From assembly GCF_003584645.1 (NCBI RefSeq), contig NZ_AP017928.1:4788833-4852832 (forward strand): 64,000 nucleotides of DNA. The letters run 5' to 3'. The stretch is from Methylocaldum marinum. Lineage in GTDB: Bacteria > Pseudomonadota > Gammaproteobacteria > Methylococcales > Methylococcaceae. Every line of letters begins with the position of its first letter. Within the stretch, counting starts at the first letter, position 1. The notes under the pieces are model-generated. The model made no database searches, had not been told where the DNA came from, and saw only the letters and a program-made list of their open reading frames with translations. A program made the translations under genes and the position numbers. Positions 10,205 through 19,396 of this stretch are shown one piece after another.

Positions 10205-12820
10205 ATGCTGCTCGGAAACCCTGGGAATGGACACTGTTCGGGGGCGTATCGACGTTTCGAGCATGGCTCGCCGGGTCATAAACAATACAGGATGATCAAC
10301 ATGGAGAAGGATGACCAAATGGCCGCAGAATGGTTGACTGCGGGCAAGATTTTTATCGACCGTTTCCGGGGCTTTCATAAGACCGGTTCCGTTTCTTTTG
10401 CCAGCGATTTGCTGGAGACTACCTGGCCTTTATCCCTCAATGGCGCTGCCGCCGCGATTCCCAAGCCGAGTTTTCGCCGTCCTGGCGTGGGTGGCGTTTT
10501 ATCGTCGGTCAGGGTTCGGAACGGCGGAAGGCTCCGGCGGCGGGCCAGGCTGCTGATTGCCGAGAGTAGCGCCGAGATGCGCAATTATTTCAGGCGGTTC
10601 CTGGGTGATCGCTACGAGCTGCAGACCGTGTCCAGCGGCGCGGCGGCGCTCGATGCCCTTCTGAACGATCCTCCCGATCTCCTGCTGGCCGACCTCAAGA
10701 CCCTGCAGCGCGACGGACCGGTGCTTTTACGCGCATTGAAGAGCAACGCCAAGACCCACTACATTCCGTTGATCCTGACCGCCATGCGCTCGGAGGAACA
10801 AACCTGCAGCGAAGAGGTGAACGCGGGTGTCGACGGCTATCTGATCAAGCCTATCTCCGCACGCCAGTTGCTTGCGTGCATTGCGAGTCATATCGAACTC
10901 GCGCACGTGCGCCGGGAGGCGGCTCAGGCGCTCTCGGAAAGCGAGGCGAAATACAAGGCGCTGCTCGACTCGCTGGATGACGGCGTATTCGTGGCTCACG
11001 ACGGCCGCTTCGTGTTCGCGAATCCTGCCTTGTCGGCCTTGCTCGGCTATTCGGGGGAGGAATGTATAGGATTGCCTCTTGAATCGGTAGTGGCGTCCAA
11101 AAATTTCGAATCCTGGAGCCAACGCTTCATGCACGGTGCAGCGAAGGAAGCCGAGTGCTCCTGGCGGCACCAGGCGGCGTTTTTGCACCGGGACGGCCAC
11201 GCCATTTGCGTCGAACTGTGCGCACGCCGCATCCATTTCAACCGTCGTCCGGCGATACTCGGCATCGTGCGCGACATCACCGACCGCAAGCAGGCCGAGG
11301 ATGCGCTGCGCGAAAGCGAAGAGCGGTTCCGCCGGGTGGTGGAGCAGGCGCCGATCCCGATTTTCGTTCATGCCATGGACGGTCAGATTCTCGAGATCAG
11401 TTGCGCGGTCACGGAGTTGACCGGCTGGACCCACGAGGACCTTCCCGATGCACGGGCCTGGTTTCTGAAAGGGCGACGGATTCCCGAAGAGGAGGTGGAC
11501 GGCATGCTGGCGGAAACCCAGCGGCGGTTTACCGAAGGCTCGATCGCGGAGCCGGAAGAAATCACGGTATGGACCAAGGGCGGCGACCCGCGGTGGTGGT
11601 TGTTCTACGGGTCGGCTCCCATGCGCCTGCCCGACCGTAGACCGTTTCTCGCTTCCATGGCGATCGACGTCACCGATCACCGGAAGGCGGAACAGGCCCT
11701 GCGCGAAGCCGACCGGCTCAAGGACGAATTCGTCGCCATGTTGGCCCATGAGCTCAGGAATCCCTTGGCACCGATCCGGAACGCCGTGCAGGTGTTGCGC
11801 CAATTGGGACTGACCGACCCGGAACTGAAATGGACGCGCGACGTGATCGGCCGCCAGGTCGCCCAGATGAGCCGTTTGCTTGACGATTTGCTCGACATTT
11901 CCCGCATCACCCGCGGAACCATCGTTCTGAAGCGGACGGTGGTGGAAATCTCGACGGTCATCGATCGGGCGGTCGAAACCAGCCTGCCGCTGATCAAATC
12001 CCGGCGGCATAAGCTGAGCGTCCAAGGCCCCCGGGAATCGGTGCAGGTCGAAGGCGATCTGACGAGGCTTGTTCAGGTCATCGCCAATCTTTTGAATAAC
12101 GCCGCCAAATATACCGACGCCGGCGGCTGCATCGAACTGATCGTGGAAACGACGCCGGACGAGGTGTTGGTGCGGGTGCGCGACAACGGCATGGGAATTT
12201 CCGCCGAGCTTTTGCCGAACATCTTCGATTTGTTCACCCAGGGCAGCCGCTCGCTGGATCGTTCTCAGGGCGGACTCGGGCTGGGGCTGGCGCTGGTTCG
12301 ACGCCTGATAGAGATGCACGGCGGACGCGTGGAGGCGCAAAGCGCGGGGTCCGGCAGCGGTGCCGAGTTCATAGTGCGCTTGCCCCGGATTGCCGCCGCG
12401 TCGTCCCGGGAAAATTCGGGCTCGGCGGGCGGCCGGTCCGGATCGAATTCCGCCGGAGTTCGGGTGCTGGTGGTGGACGACAACGTGGATTCCGCGGAAA
12501 GCATGGCATTGCTGCTCAGCCTGGACGGACACGACGTGCGCACCGCTTTCGACGGTCCGGGGGCACTGGCGATCGCCGGGGAGTTTCAGCCGGAGGCGGT
12601 GCTGCTGGATATCGGATTGCCGGGCATGGACGGTTACGAAGTCGCGAAACAAATGCGCGGGCAGCCGGGCATGGAGAAAGCGTTGATGATTGCCGTTACC
12701 GGCTACGGCCAGGCGGACGATCGCGCCCGCTCGAAAGCGGCAGGGTTCGATCATCACCTGGTGAAGCCGGTGGACCCGGAAATTCTGAGCGCCCTGCTGG
12801 CGACGCTGAAGAACGGTTGA
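10205..12820 (+). CDS. Hybrid sensor histidine kinase/response regulator (REC-PAS-PAS-HK-REC)
   Basis: A cytoplasmic-looking two-component hybrid of 871 residues. Domains in order: receiver (about 115-230, phospho-acceptor Asp in LLLADLKT, Lys in LIKPIS), PAS (about 245-365), PAS (about 370-500), HisKA with His in MLAHELRNPLAP (about 515), HATPase_c with NLLNNAAKYTD, DNGMGIS and GLGLALVRRLIEMHGG, then a C-terminal receiver (about 755-870, Asp in LLDIGLPGMDG, Lys in LVKPVD). No membrane segment is obvious, so it probably senses a cytoplasmic signal or accepts phosphate through its N-terminal receiver. The start is uncertain: ATG at 10301 and 10322 have better Shine-Dalgarno spacing (AGGA, AAGGA) than 10205, and the first 100 residues look unconserved. 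No partner gene lies next to it. Confidence 0.87.
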   Translation: MLLGNPGNGHCSGAYRRFEHGSPGHKQYRMINMEKDDQMAAEWLTAGKIFIDRFRGFHKTGSVSFASDLLETTWPLSLNGAAAAIPKPSFRRPGVGGVLSSVRVRNGGRLRRRARLLIAESSAEMRNYFRRFLGDRYELQTVSSGAAALDALLNDPPDLLLADLKTLQRDGPVLLRALKSNAKTHYIPLILTAMRSEEQTCSEEVNAGVDGYLIKPISARQLLACIASHIELAHVRREAAQALSESEAKYKALLDSLDDGVFVAHDGRFVFANPALSALLGYSGEECIGLPLESVVASKNFESWSQRFMHGAAKEAECSWRHQAAFLHRDGHAICVELCARRIHFNRRPAILGIVRDITDRKQAEDALRESEERFRRVVEQAPIPIFVHAMDGQILEISCAVTELTGWTHEDLPDARAWFLKGRRIPEEEVDGMLAETQRRFTEGSIAEPEEITVWTKGGDPRWWLFYGSAPMRLPDRRPFLASMAIDVTDHRKAEQALREADRLKDEFVAMLAHELRNPLAPIRNAVQVLRQLGLTDPELKWTRDVIGRQVAQMSRLLDDLLDISRITRGTIVLKRTVVEISTVIDRAVETSLPLIKSRRHKLSVQGPRESVQVEGDLTRLVQVIANLLNNAAKYTDAGGCIELIVETTPDEVLVRVRDNGMGISAELLPNIFDLFTQGSRSLDRSQGGLGLGLALVRRLIEMHGGRVEAQSAGSGSGAEFIVRLPRIAAASSRENSGSAGGRSGSNSAGVRVLVVDDNVDSAESMALLLSLDGHDVRTAFDGPGALAIAGEFQPEAVLLDIGLPGMDGYEVAKQMRGQPGMEKALMIAVTGYGQADDRARSKAAGFDHHLVKPVDPEILSALLATLKNG

Positions 12821-13190
12821 CCGGCGACCGAAGAGCTCCGATTTTTCGGCAAGGTGACGGTCTAGTGACGAAATACTTACGAAATTCCGCGCATTTTCGA
12901 GGAGGGCATACAAGCGCTTAATAGGATTTCGTGGATTCGCTGATTTGGATGTATACCGGTCCGTCATGAACCTTATCGGGACTGTTCCAATAACGGGTTG
13001 TTCCGGAAATGCAAGCCAACAAGCGGACGTTGGCCATCAGGATTTTCTTGGGCGGTCGTTTCGATCGGGAGGCACGGCTTCGACGGGATTTGCCCCGAAA
13101 AATCGCGTTCTCCGCGCTAACGGTGGGAGAGCCGATTTTTTTGCGCTCGGGAAATCGGATGGCCTTCAGGGAAAAGCGTTGGAGGCATTT
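12821..13190 (+). other. Intergenic leader before the PEP-CTERM gene
   Basis: About 370 bp without a convincing gene. The frame of the downstream protein stays open here, but the translated composition is unlike a protein domain. A strong ribosome binding site, GGAGG at 13181-13185, sits 5 bases before the ATG at 13191 and fixes the real start. The region presumably carries the promoter of that gene; I see no clear motif. Confidence 0.4.
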
Positions 13191-13892
13191 ATGTACACGC
13201 TAAAGACAGTCCTCCCGCCGGCTGCCGCGCTGGCGCTGGGATTGGCATGGGTACCGGTCCATGCCCACAGCGTCTGGTCCGGAGACTTGGCCGATCTGAC
13301 TCTGGTGGCGGGAGATCCGGGGGCACTCGGAGACCCCGTAATCGTTTCCGACGATACCGGCGTCAGTCTTAATTTCAGCCCGGCCCCGCTGAGCTTCGAT
13401 GCCATGTCCGGCGGAACCGGACAAGTCGACACCGAAATCGTCGGACTCAAATTCAAGGCCACGGCGGCGCCGAATCAGGTGATTACCGGCGTAAGCTGGC
13501 GTGAACACGGCGTCTATCAGGTCACCGGCGAAGAATCATGGGTCTCGGCTTTCGCCTCGCTGCGGCTTGCGGATCCCGAGACTCGGGAGACCGTGGGCAA
13601 TACCGATACCGGGACGTTTTCGGCGCAGGGTGTTCGCGGCGCTACCACCGGTGGTCCGTGGGATCTGACCGTAAGCCGGGATATCGCCGCCCGCAGTATC
13701 GAAATCGAGCTCACGATCAAGGATATTCTCGCGGCATATGCGCCGGAAAATGGCTTTGCCAGGCTCGATAAGGACTTCGGCGGCTTGAGAGTGGACGTTG
13801 CGCCGATTCCGGTGCCCGCTTCGGTTTGGCTGCTGGGTTCGGCCTTGGCCGGTCTGGTCATGATCGGTCGGCGCCGCTCGGGAAGCGCCTAG
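13191..13892 (+). CDS. Exported protein with PEP-CTERM sorting signal (VPxPASVWL type)
   Basis: A 233-residue secreted protein. It has an N-terminal signal peptide (about 1-25, cleaved near VHAHS), a beta-rich middle, and a C-terminal PEP-CTERM-like tail: IPVPASVWLLGSALAGLVMIGRRR, i.e. a proline-rich motif, a membrane helix and basic residues. Proteins of this type are processed by exosortase and usually attach to the surface or enter extracellular polysaccharide. No exosortase is in the window. The ATG at 13191 is fixed by a GGAGG ribosome binding site and the signal peptide that follows. The function of the mature domain is unknown. Confidence 0.8.
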   Translation: MYTLKTVLPPAAALALGLAWVPVHAHSVWSGDLADLTLVAGDPGALGDPVIVSDDTGVSLNFSPAPLSFDAMSGGTGQVDTEIVGLKFKATAAPNQVITGVSWREHGVYQVTGEESWVSAFASLRLADPETRETVGNTDTGTFSAQGVRGATTGGPWDLTVSRDIAARSIEIELTIKDILAAYAPENGFARLDKDFGGLRVDVAPIPVPASVWLLGSALAGLVMIGRRRSGSA

Positions 13893-14559
13893 GTGCCGGC
13901 TCAGGCGCCCGGATTAGGGTGCCGCGCTGGCGCCGGCGCCGCTCATGGCGGCGGTTTTCCGCGGCAGCGCGAGGGGTGAGGCGGTTCGCCGGCTCGCCGG
14001 AATTCGGCCGGGGGCCGGTCACATGTACGGGAAGCGGAGTCCTTGCAGCTTTTCGGCCTCGCGCATGTGCGAAATCGCGTACGAATTCATCCGTATTCTC
14101 GGTGAAAGCCGATCACGGTTTAATAGCAACCACTCGAGAGCAGCAGTCATCGGTAAGGCAAAAAATCCGGGCCGAGACGGCATCGAGTCGGAGACAGGAG
14201 TTTCCGAATGGAAGTTAAGGATACGGCGAATGGACTTGAGGATGTCGCCGGGGACAGGAGGGTCCCAGCGGAACCGGATGTTCCGCGGAGTTTATGAGCG
14301 ATTCGGAACCTTCTGAACGGAGTCGGAATGTTCCGAATACCGATGGATGTAGGCCATGGAATGGCGATTTTCGCGGTGATCGGACGAACGGATTCGAATG
14401 TTGACGTGGATACAGATCGAAAGGAATGTTATGGTTTTTCGTTCGCACGTCGAGAAACGGCGGCGAACCGGATGACGACAGTGATGCGGTGCCTGATGAG
14501 GGCTCCGGTATCGCCGCACCGATTCCGAACGGGCTGATTAGCCCCAGGAAGACTTCCCC
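13893..14559 (+). other. Long intergenic region, possible small-RNA locus
   Basis: About 670 bp with no convincing protein-coding gene. It contains several copies of a TTCCGAA-like word, including a short perfect inverted repeat TCGGAA-TG-TTCCGA at 14323-14336. It ends in a strong rightward terminator. Open frames across it have poor composition. The position of the terminator, about 670 bp after the PEP-CTERM stop, makes a separate non-coding transcript possible. Confidence 0.35.
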
Positions 14560-14615
14560 AGAAGGCAGAACACCCCCCATCCCCCCCCAAGCACTTTGTT
14601 CTGCCTTCTTTTTTT
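14560..14615 (+). terminator. Strong rho-independent terminator, + orientation
   Basis: Perfect 12-bp stem: 14560-14571 (AGAAGGCAGAAC) pairs with 14598-14609 (GTTCTGCCTTCT), with a 26-base C-rich loop, followed by six T. On the opposite strand there is no T-run, so it ends a rightward transcript. The nearest + gene ends 667 bp upstream; nadE approaches from the other side. Confidence 0.8.
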
Positions 14616-14675
14616 GCCTTCGCAAAACCCAGCCGGCGGTCACGGCTGTGCCCCGAACTCGATTGCAAGATCTCC

Positions 14676-16292
14676 CTATTGTCCATATCCGCAAGTGATC
14701 GGATAGCGCCGATCGCGGCCGAAAGCGCGGCGCGTGATTTTCACGCCCGGCGGCGCCTGGCGGCGCTTGTATTCGTTGCGATCGACCATTTGCGCCACCC
14801 GCCTGGCTTCGCGCTCGGGAAAGCCGGCGGCGATGATGTCGTCCACCGATTTATCGAACTCCACGTACATTTCGAGGATAGGGTCCAGAATCGAATAGGG
14901 CGGCAGCGAATCTTCGTCTTTCTGGTCGGGCTTGAGTTCGGCCGAGGGCGGTCGCGCGATGACCCGCTCCGGGATGACCGGCGAGAGGCTGTTCCGAAAT
15001 TCCGCCAGCCGGTAGACCAGCAGCTTCGGCACGTCCTTGAGGGGGGCGAAGCCACCCGCCATGTCCCCGTACAGGGTAGCGTAGCCCACGCTCATTTCGC
15101 TCTTGTTGCCGGTGGTGAGAAGGATTTTGCGCTTCTTGTTGGAAAACGCCATGAGAATCACGCCTCGGCATCGCGCCTGTATGTTTTCCTCGGTGGTGTC
15201 GGGCGGCAAACCGGCAAAGCTTTCCTCGAGCATGCCGAGAAATGCATCGAAGGCAGGTTCTATGGGAATGACATGGTAGCGGCAACCCAGCGCCTCGGCC
15301 TCGAGACGGGCATCCTCGATACTCATCGCCGCCGTGTAGCGCGACGGCATCAACACGCTTTCCACGCGGTCGGCTCCCAAGGCGTCCGCAGCAAGAGCCA
15401 GGGTCAAAGCCGAGTCGATGCCGCCGGACAAGCCGAGCACCGCGCCTTCGAAACGATTCTTGCGGACATAATCGCGGATAGCGGTAACCAGAGCCTTGTA
15501 GACGCTTTCGACTTGCGGCAGCGGTTCGGCCACGTCGCCCTGAATCGGCTCCACCCGTTCTCCGCAGGCAAAATCGACGGATACCAGGGCTTCTTCGAAT
15601 TCCGGGGCGCGAAAGCTCACGCGGCCTTCCCGGTCGAGCACGAACGAGGCGCCGTCGAAGACCAGTTCATCCTGTCCGCCGATCAAATTGACGTAAACCA
15701 GAGGCACGCCGGCCACGGCGATGCGCTCGCGGGCGACCTCCTCCCGTTCCCGGATCTTGTCGGTGTGATAGGGTGAGGCATTGATGTTCAGGATCAGTCT
15801 GGCCCCGGCCTCCGCAGCTTGTTCCACGGCGCCCGGCAGCCAAAGATCCTCGCAAATGGTAATGCCCACCGGAATGCCGTGCAGATCGAACACGCAGGGT
15901 TCCGATCCGGGCAGAAAATAGCGCTTTTCGTCGAACACGCCGTAATTGGGTAGCGCGTGCTTGCGGTAGATCGCGTGAATCTTGCCGTCGCGCAGCACGG
16001 CGGCGCTGTTGTAAGGCATTCCCGGCCGGTTCTCGGGAAAGCCCAGGATTACGTCGATGCCGCGCGTTTGCTCCGCGATGTCGTCGAGCATGCGCGCGGC
16101 CTGGGTCATGAAATCGCGGCGCAGGATCAGGTCTTCGGGCGGATAGCCCGCGAGCGCCAGTTCCGGGAACACCACGGCGTGAGCTCGAAGCCGGTCGCGC
16201 GCCTCGCGGGCGCTGTCCAAAATACGGACGGCATTCCCCTCAAGGTCGCCGACCAGGAAATCGAGTTGAGCGATTGCGATACGAAGGTTCAC
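14676..16292 (-). CDS. nadE: Glutamine-dependent NAD+ synthetase
   Basis: A 538-residue enzyme that makes NAD+ from nicotinate adenine dinucleotide, ATP and glutamine. The N-terminal nitrilase-fold glutaminase domain (about 1-260) carries the Glu44 (FPELALAGYPPEDL), Lys (YRKHALPNYGVFDE) and Cys (GITICEDLW) triad. The C-terminal synthetase domain (about 265-538) has the PP-loop LGLSGGIDSALTLA at about 285-298 and the TTGNKSEMSVGYATLYGDMAG segment. Length and order match the bacterial glutamine-dependent form. It is monocistronic here; its 3' end faces the orphan + terminator. Confidence 0.96.
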   Translation of the reverse strand: MNLRIAIAQLDFLVGDLEGNAVRILDSAREARDRLRAHAVVFPELALAGYPPEDLILRRDFMTQAARMLDDIAEQTRGIDVILGFPENRPGMPYNSAAVLRDGKIHAIYRKHALPNYGVFDEKRYFLPGSEPCVFDLHGIPVGITICEDLWLPGAVEQAAEAGARLILNINASPYHTDKIREREEVARERIAVAGVPLVYVNLIGGQDELVFDGASFVLDREGRVSFRAPEFEEALVSVDFACGERVEPIQGDVAEPLPQVESVYKALVTAIRDYVRKNRFEGAVLGLSGGIDSALTLALAADALGADRVESVLMPSRYTAAMSIEDARLEAEALGCRYHVIPIEPAFDAFLGMLEESFAGLPPDTTEENIQARCRGVILMAFSNKKRKILLTTGNKSEMSVGYATLYGDMAGGFAPLKDVPKLLVYRLAEFRNSLSPVIPERVIARPPSAELKPDQKDEDSLPPYSILDPILEMYVEFDKSVDDIIAAGFPEREARRVAQMVDRNEYKRRQAPPGVKITRRAFGRDRRYPITCGYGQ

Positions 16293-16425
16293 GGTTATGG
16301 CGATTCGGCTGTCTAAGTAATGCGGCTATTGTCGCCCGAAATCGCGGCGGGAACGAGTGAAAACGAAGCGCCGCCGCGAGAAACGCGAGGTTTATGAAAA
16401 TGATCCAATAGAAGGAGACGTCGCC

Positions 16426-16920
16426 ATGACCCAACCCCCCAATCTACACCACGAAGCTCGCCAGGATCGTCTGCTCCGCGAACATGAACACGATCCGTAC
16501 AAAATACGGGAGAAATTGGCGGAACCCACGGTCTGTCCGGAATGCCGGGCGGTTTACCGCGGTGGCCGGTGGCAGTGGTCCGAGGTGCCCGACGGCGCGA
16601 ACGAGGTGTTGTGCCCCGCCTGTCATCGGGTCCGGGACAAGTGTCCGGCCGGGTTTCTGACTTTGACGGGGGAATTTTTCGCCGGGCACAAGGACGAAAT
16701 TCTGCATCTGGTCCGGAACGTCGAAGCGCGACAGAAAGCAGGACACCCCTTGAAACGGATTATGGACGTCGAACAACAGAACGGCGGCGCGCTGGTGACA
16801 TTCACCAGTCCCCAACTGGCCAGGGCGGCCGGTCAAGCCGTCCAGCACGCCTACAAGGGCGATCTCGATTTCGCCTATCAGGAGGAGGAACATCTCTTGC
16901 GGGTGAACTGGTCGCGCTGA
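16426..16920 (+). CDS. BCAM0308-like zinc-ribbon protein
   Basis: A 164-residue cytoplasmic protein. A zinc-ribbon is visible as two CxxC pairs (CPEC and CPAC, about residues 38-70), followed by a domain with an alpha-beta pattern. The arrangement matches the BCAM0308 family, whose role is not established; the C-terminal part resembles NMD3-like or translation-related small domains. GGAGA at 16413-16417 supports the ATG at 16426. It is transcribed away from nadE and upstream of a ribosome-associated protein gene, which suits a role linked to RNA or stress (inference). Confidence 0.7.
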   Translation: MTQPPNLHHEARQDRLLREHEHDPYKIREKLAEPTVCPECRAVYRGGRWQWSEVPDGANEVLCPACHRVRDKCPAGFLTLTGEFFAGHKDEILHLVRNVEARQKAGHPLKRIMDVEQQNGGALVTFTSPQLARAAGQAVQHAYKGDLDFAYQEEEHLLRVNWSR

Positions 16921-17075
16921 CGTTGTGCCGAGTTCGGGGCGGCGACGAGGCCGCCGTCGAGTGGTCCGATGATCGCCGCGATGGCGTAGGGTTGCCGGGT
17001 AAGGTCCGTTACATCATGTTTTTCCAATGCATCTGCGGGTAATTACGGTTTGGGACCGGATTGAGGAGTCGGAAC

Positions 17076-17642
17076 ATGCAACTGCCGCTACAGATCAACT
17101 TTCGGAATATGGAGCCGTCCGAGGCCATGGAACAAGCGGTTCGCAACCGCGCCGAAAAACTCGATCAATTTTTCGAACACATCATGTCCTGCCGGGTGAT
17201 GGTCGAAGCGCTTCATCGCCACCACCGGCAGGGCAATACCTACCATGTCAGAATCGATATCACGGTGCCGGGCGATGAACTGGTGGTCAGCCGCGATCCC
17301 GGCAAAGACCATGCACACGAGGATGCCTACGTGGCGATACGAGATGCCTTCGACGCCGCTCGCCGGCAGCTCGAGGATTACTCTCGGCGGGTTCGGCAGG
17401 ATGTCAAGGCGCACGAGGCCGCTCCCCACGGCATCGTTGCACAGATCAACCCCGAGGGCGATTACGGAATGATCGAGACGCCCGACGGGCGCCTGGTCTA
17501 TTTCCACCGGAACAGCGTGGTTCAGGGCGATTTCGATAAACTGGGCTTAGGCCATAGCGTTCGTTTCGTCGAAGAAATGGGGGAGGAGGGTCCGCAGGCG
17601 AGTACGGTGATCGTGGAAGGAAAACACCATGTCCTGGGGTAG
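17076..17642 (+). CDS. HPF/RaiA-type ribosome-associated protein fused to a cold-shock domain
   Basis: A 188-residue protein with two parts. Residues 1-110 resemble the S30AE/HPF hibernation factor family, with the beta-alpha-beta-beta-beta-alpha order and the acidic/basic helix HEDAYVAIRDAFDAARRQL. Residues 112-188 resemble a cold-shock/S1-like domain, with DYGMIETPDGRLVYFHRNSV standing in for the RNP1 and RNP2 motifs. HPF binds the decoding region of idle 30S subunits; the added OB-fold would give a second RNA contact. GAGGAG at 17062-17067 supports the ATG at 17076. The BCAM0308-like gene lies upstream and a BON protein follows, a stress-type neighbourhood. Confidence 0.82.
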   Translation: MQLPLQINFRNMEPSEAMEQAVRNRAEKLDQFFEHIMSCRVMVEALHRHHRQGNTYHVRIDITVPGDELVVSRDPGKDHAHEDAYVAIRDAFDAARRQLEDYSRRVRQDVKAHEAAPHGIVAQINPEGDYGMIETPDGRLVYFHRNSVVQGDFDKLGLGHSVRFVEEMGEEGPQASTVIVEGKHHVLG

Positions 17643-17699
17643 CCCGGTTCGTAGGCCTGACTGAACAGTGCCCGAGCGATGGGTGCTGAGGAGAGCGGT

Positions 17700-18458
17700 A
17701 TGCCGACCAATCCGCACAATGATCGAATCAAGGCCATTTTGGCCGATCTGGAACACGACACCCGGGTCAATCTGCACGATTATCCCATCCGAATCGGCGT
17801 CGAGGACGGTGCCGTCGTCCTGGAGGGCAAGGTCGCCGACATCGCGGCAAAACGGATTGCGCACGCGGTTGCGTATCGCCATGCGGACAATTCGCCGGTC
17901 GTGGATCGGCTGCGCATCGCCGTTCCCTCGTCCGGGATGGACGGCGGGCTGCGCGACGAGGTGGTCAATCTGCTGCAGCAGGAGCCGGTTTTCAGGGATT
18001 GTGGTCTTTATGTGCGCGAGAACGATCGGCTCGAGACGGTTCGCGTAGGCCGCAGCGAGTGGCCCGAGCGCAGCGAGGGCGATTGGGGCGAGCAGCGCAT
18101 CGAGCTCGAGGTGAAAGACGGAACCGTCACGTTGTCGGGCAACGTGCTCAGCCTGTCCCACCGCCGTTTCGCCGAGGTGCTTGCGTGGTGGGCCGCCGGC
18201 TGCGAGTCGGTCGCCAACCGCCTGCACGTCGTGCCGCCAGAGCAGGAAACCGACGGCGAGCTGGCCGATGCCGTGCTCATGGTGCTGGAAAAAGACCCGC
18301 TGGTTCACCAACCGCAGCTCTATATCTCGGCCGAGCACGGAACGGTGACTCTGGAAGGCTATCTTCCCAGTGAAGAAGAAAGGCACATGGCCGTGCTCGA
18401 TGCCTGGTACGTGTCCGGCGTGCGCGACGTGGTGGACCGGATTCAGGTCCCCGGGTAA
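17700..18458 (+). CDS. BON-domain protein
   Basis: A 252-residue protein with two to three BON-type modules: about 8-80, 85-160 and 165-250. Each shows the pattern DGAVVLEGKV, DGTVTLSGNV, HGTVTLEGYL followed by a conserved xDRIxV or NRLHV end. BON modules usually bind membranes or other hydrophobic surfaces in OsmY-like proteins. No signal peptide is visible, so a cytoplasmic location is likely, unlike OsmY. The start at 17700 is chosen because GAGGAG (17688-17693) lies at good spacing; 17679 is an alternative. It is convergent with thiD and the two coding ends overlap by 16 bp. Confidence 0.8.
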   Translation: MPTNPHNDRIKAILADLEHDTRVNLHDYPIRIGVEDGAVVLEGKVADIAAKRIAHAVAYRHADNSPVVDRLRIAVPSSGMDGGLRDEVVNLLQQEPVFRDCGLYVRENDRLETVRVGRSEWPERSEGDWGEQRIELEVKDGTVTLSGNVLSLSHRRFAEVLAWWAAGCESVANRLHVVPPEQETDGELADAVLMVLEKDPLVHQPQLYISAEHGTVTLEGYLPSEEERHMAVLDAWYVSGVRDVVDRIQVPG

Positions 18459-19231
18459 AACCGGTTCGGGAGCCATTGACCGCTGCCCGGCCGAAATCCG
18501 CCGTTCAGGGCCTGCCAGGTGAAATCCTGAGCTTCCGAGGCGGCGCTCTCGACGTCCTTTCCGAGCGCCAGCAGCGCGGCAACGGCGGACGCCAGGGTGC
18601 AGCCGGAGCCATGATAGCTTTCCGGAAGGCGTGGCCAACGGTAGCTTATCGTGCCCGAGGCGCGGTACAGGCGGTTGATGACTTCGGCGCCGTTTTCATG
18701 GGTTCCGGTGAGGAGGACGTTGGGGCAACCGAGGGCGAGGAGATCGCGGGCACAATCGGCCGGATCTTCCTTCCCGGCCAATTTTCTGGCCTCGGGGGAA
18801 TTTGGCGTCAGCACCGTCGTGCGCGGAATCAGCGTTTGTTTCAAGGCTTCGATAAGGTCCCGGTTCGCCAGGCTGGTTCCACCCCCTGCCGCCAGTATCG
18901 GATCCAGGACGACCGGCAGGCCCTCGACGGTCTCGATCAGTTCACGCACCGCATGCGCGATAGCGGCACTCCCGAGCAGGCCGATCTTGACCGCGGCCAC
19001 GGGAACATCCCGCAGCAGCGAACGCGCCTGCTCCAGGAAATCCCCGGCCGGTTGCGGCAGGACCTTGCGGACGTTATGGGTATCCTGAACGGTCAGGGCC
19101 GTGACCACCGAGCAGGGATGACAGCCGAATCGGGAAACGGTTTCGATATCGGCCTGAATGCCGGCGCCGCCGGTGGGGTCGTGGCCGGACAGGCACAAGA
19201 CAACGGGTGGGTGGGGTATCATCTGCGGCAT
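18443..19231 (-). CDS. thiD: Hydroxymethylpyrimidine/phosphomethylpyrimidine kinase
   Basis: A 262-residue ribokinase-fold enzyme of thiamine synthesis that phosphorylates HMP and HMP-P. Diagnostic parts are SGHDPTGGAGIQADIETV at the N-terminus, the substrate loop TALTVQDTHNV, VLDPILAAGGGTSL, TPNSPEARKLAG and the anion hole GSGCTLASAVAALLALG. Length is normal. There is no TPP riboswitch consensus upstream. It is divergent from alaC, with 165 bp between the starts, and convergent with the BON gene. Confidence 0.93.
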   Translation of the reverse strand: MPQMIPHPPVVLCLSGHDPTGGAGIQADIETVSRFGCHPCSVVTALTVQDTHNVRKVLPQPAGDFLEQARSLLRDVPVAAVKIGLLGSAAIAHAVRELIETVEGLPVVLDPILAAGGGTSLANRDLIEALKQTLIPRTTVLTPNSPEARKLAGKEDPADCARDLLALGCPNVLLTGTHENGAEVINRLYRASGTISYRWPRLPESYHGSGCTLASAVAALLALGKDVESAASEAQDFTWQALNGGFRPGSGQWLPNRFYPGT

Positions 19232-19305
19232 GAAGAAGAATCCTGATCTCGGGATAGTTTCCCACGGGCCGCGGGGCTCGGCTAGATTTCATGTCTAAAG
19301 CGCCG

Positions 19306-19334
19306 TTGACAGTCTAAAATCGCATCGGTACTTT
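19306..19334 (+). promoter_or_regulatory. Candidate sigma-70 promoter of alaC
   Basis: A perfect -35 hexamer TTGACA (19306-19311), a 17-bp spacer and a partial -10 TACTTT (19329-19334) lie about 60 bp before the alaC start codon. The region is the only stretch between divergent thiD and alaC. Confidence 0.5.
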
Positions 19335-19396
19335 AAGTCGTTTAGCCACTCGCCCGCGCATTCCGCTTTTAAATACCCCCTACGCAAGAGTCCTGG

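Noticed and set aside
14597..14609. nadE terminator read on the minus strand
   Set aside because: The stem has no T-run on that strand, so it is assigned only to rightward transcription.
14426..14698. 90-codon frame across the orphan terminator
   Set aside because: It would be translated through the terminator hairpin and its end overlaps nadE; low-complexity composition.
19232..19396. Possible TPP riboswitch before thiD
   Set aside because: The conserved CUGAGA and related loop sequences are not seen on the minus strand.
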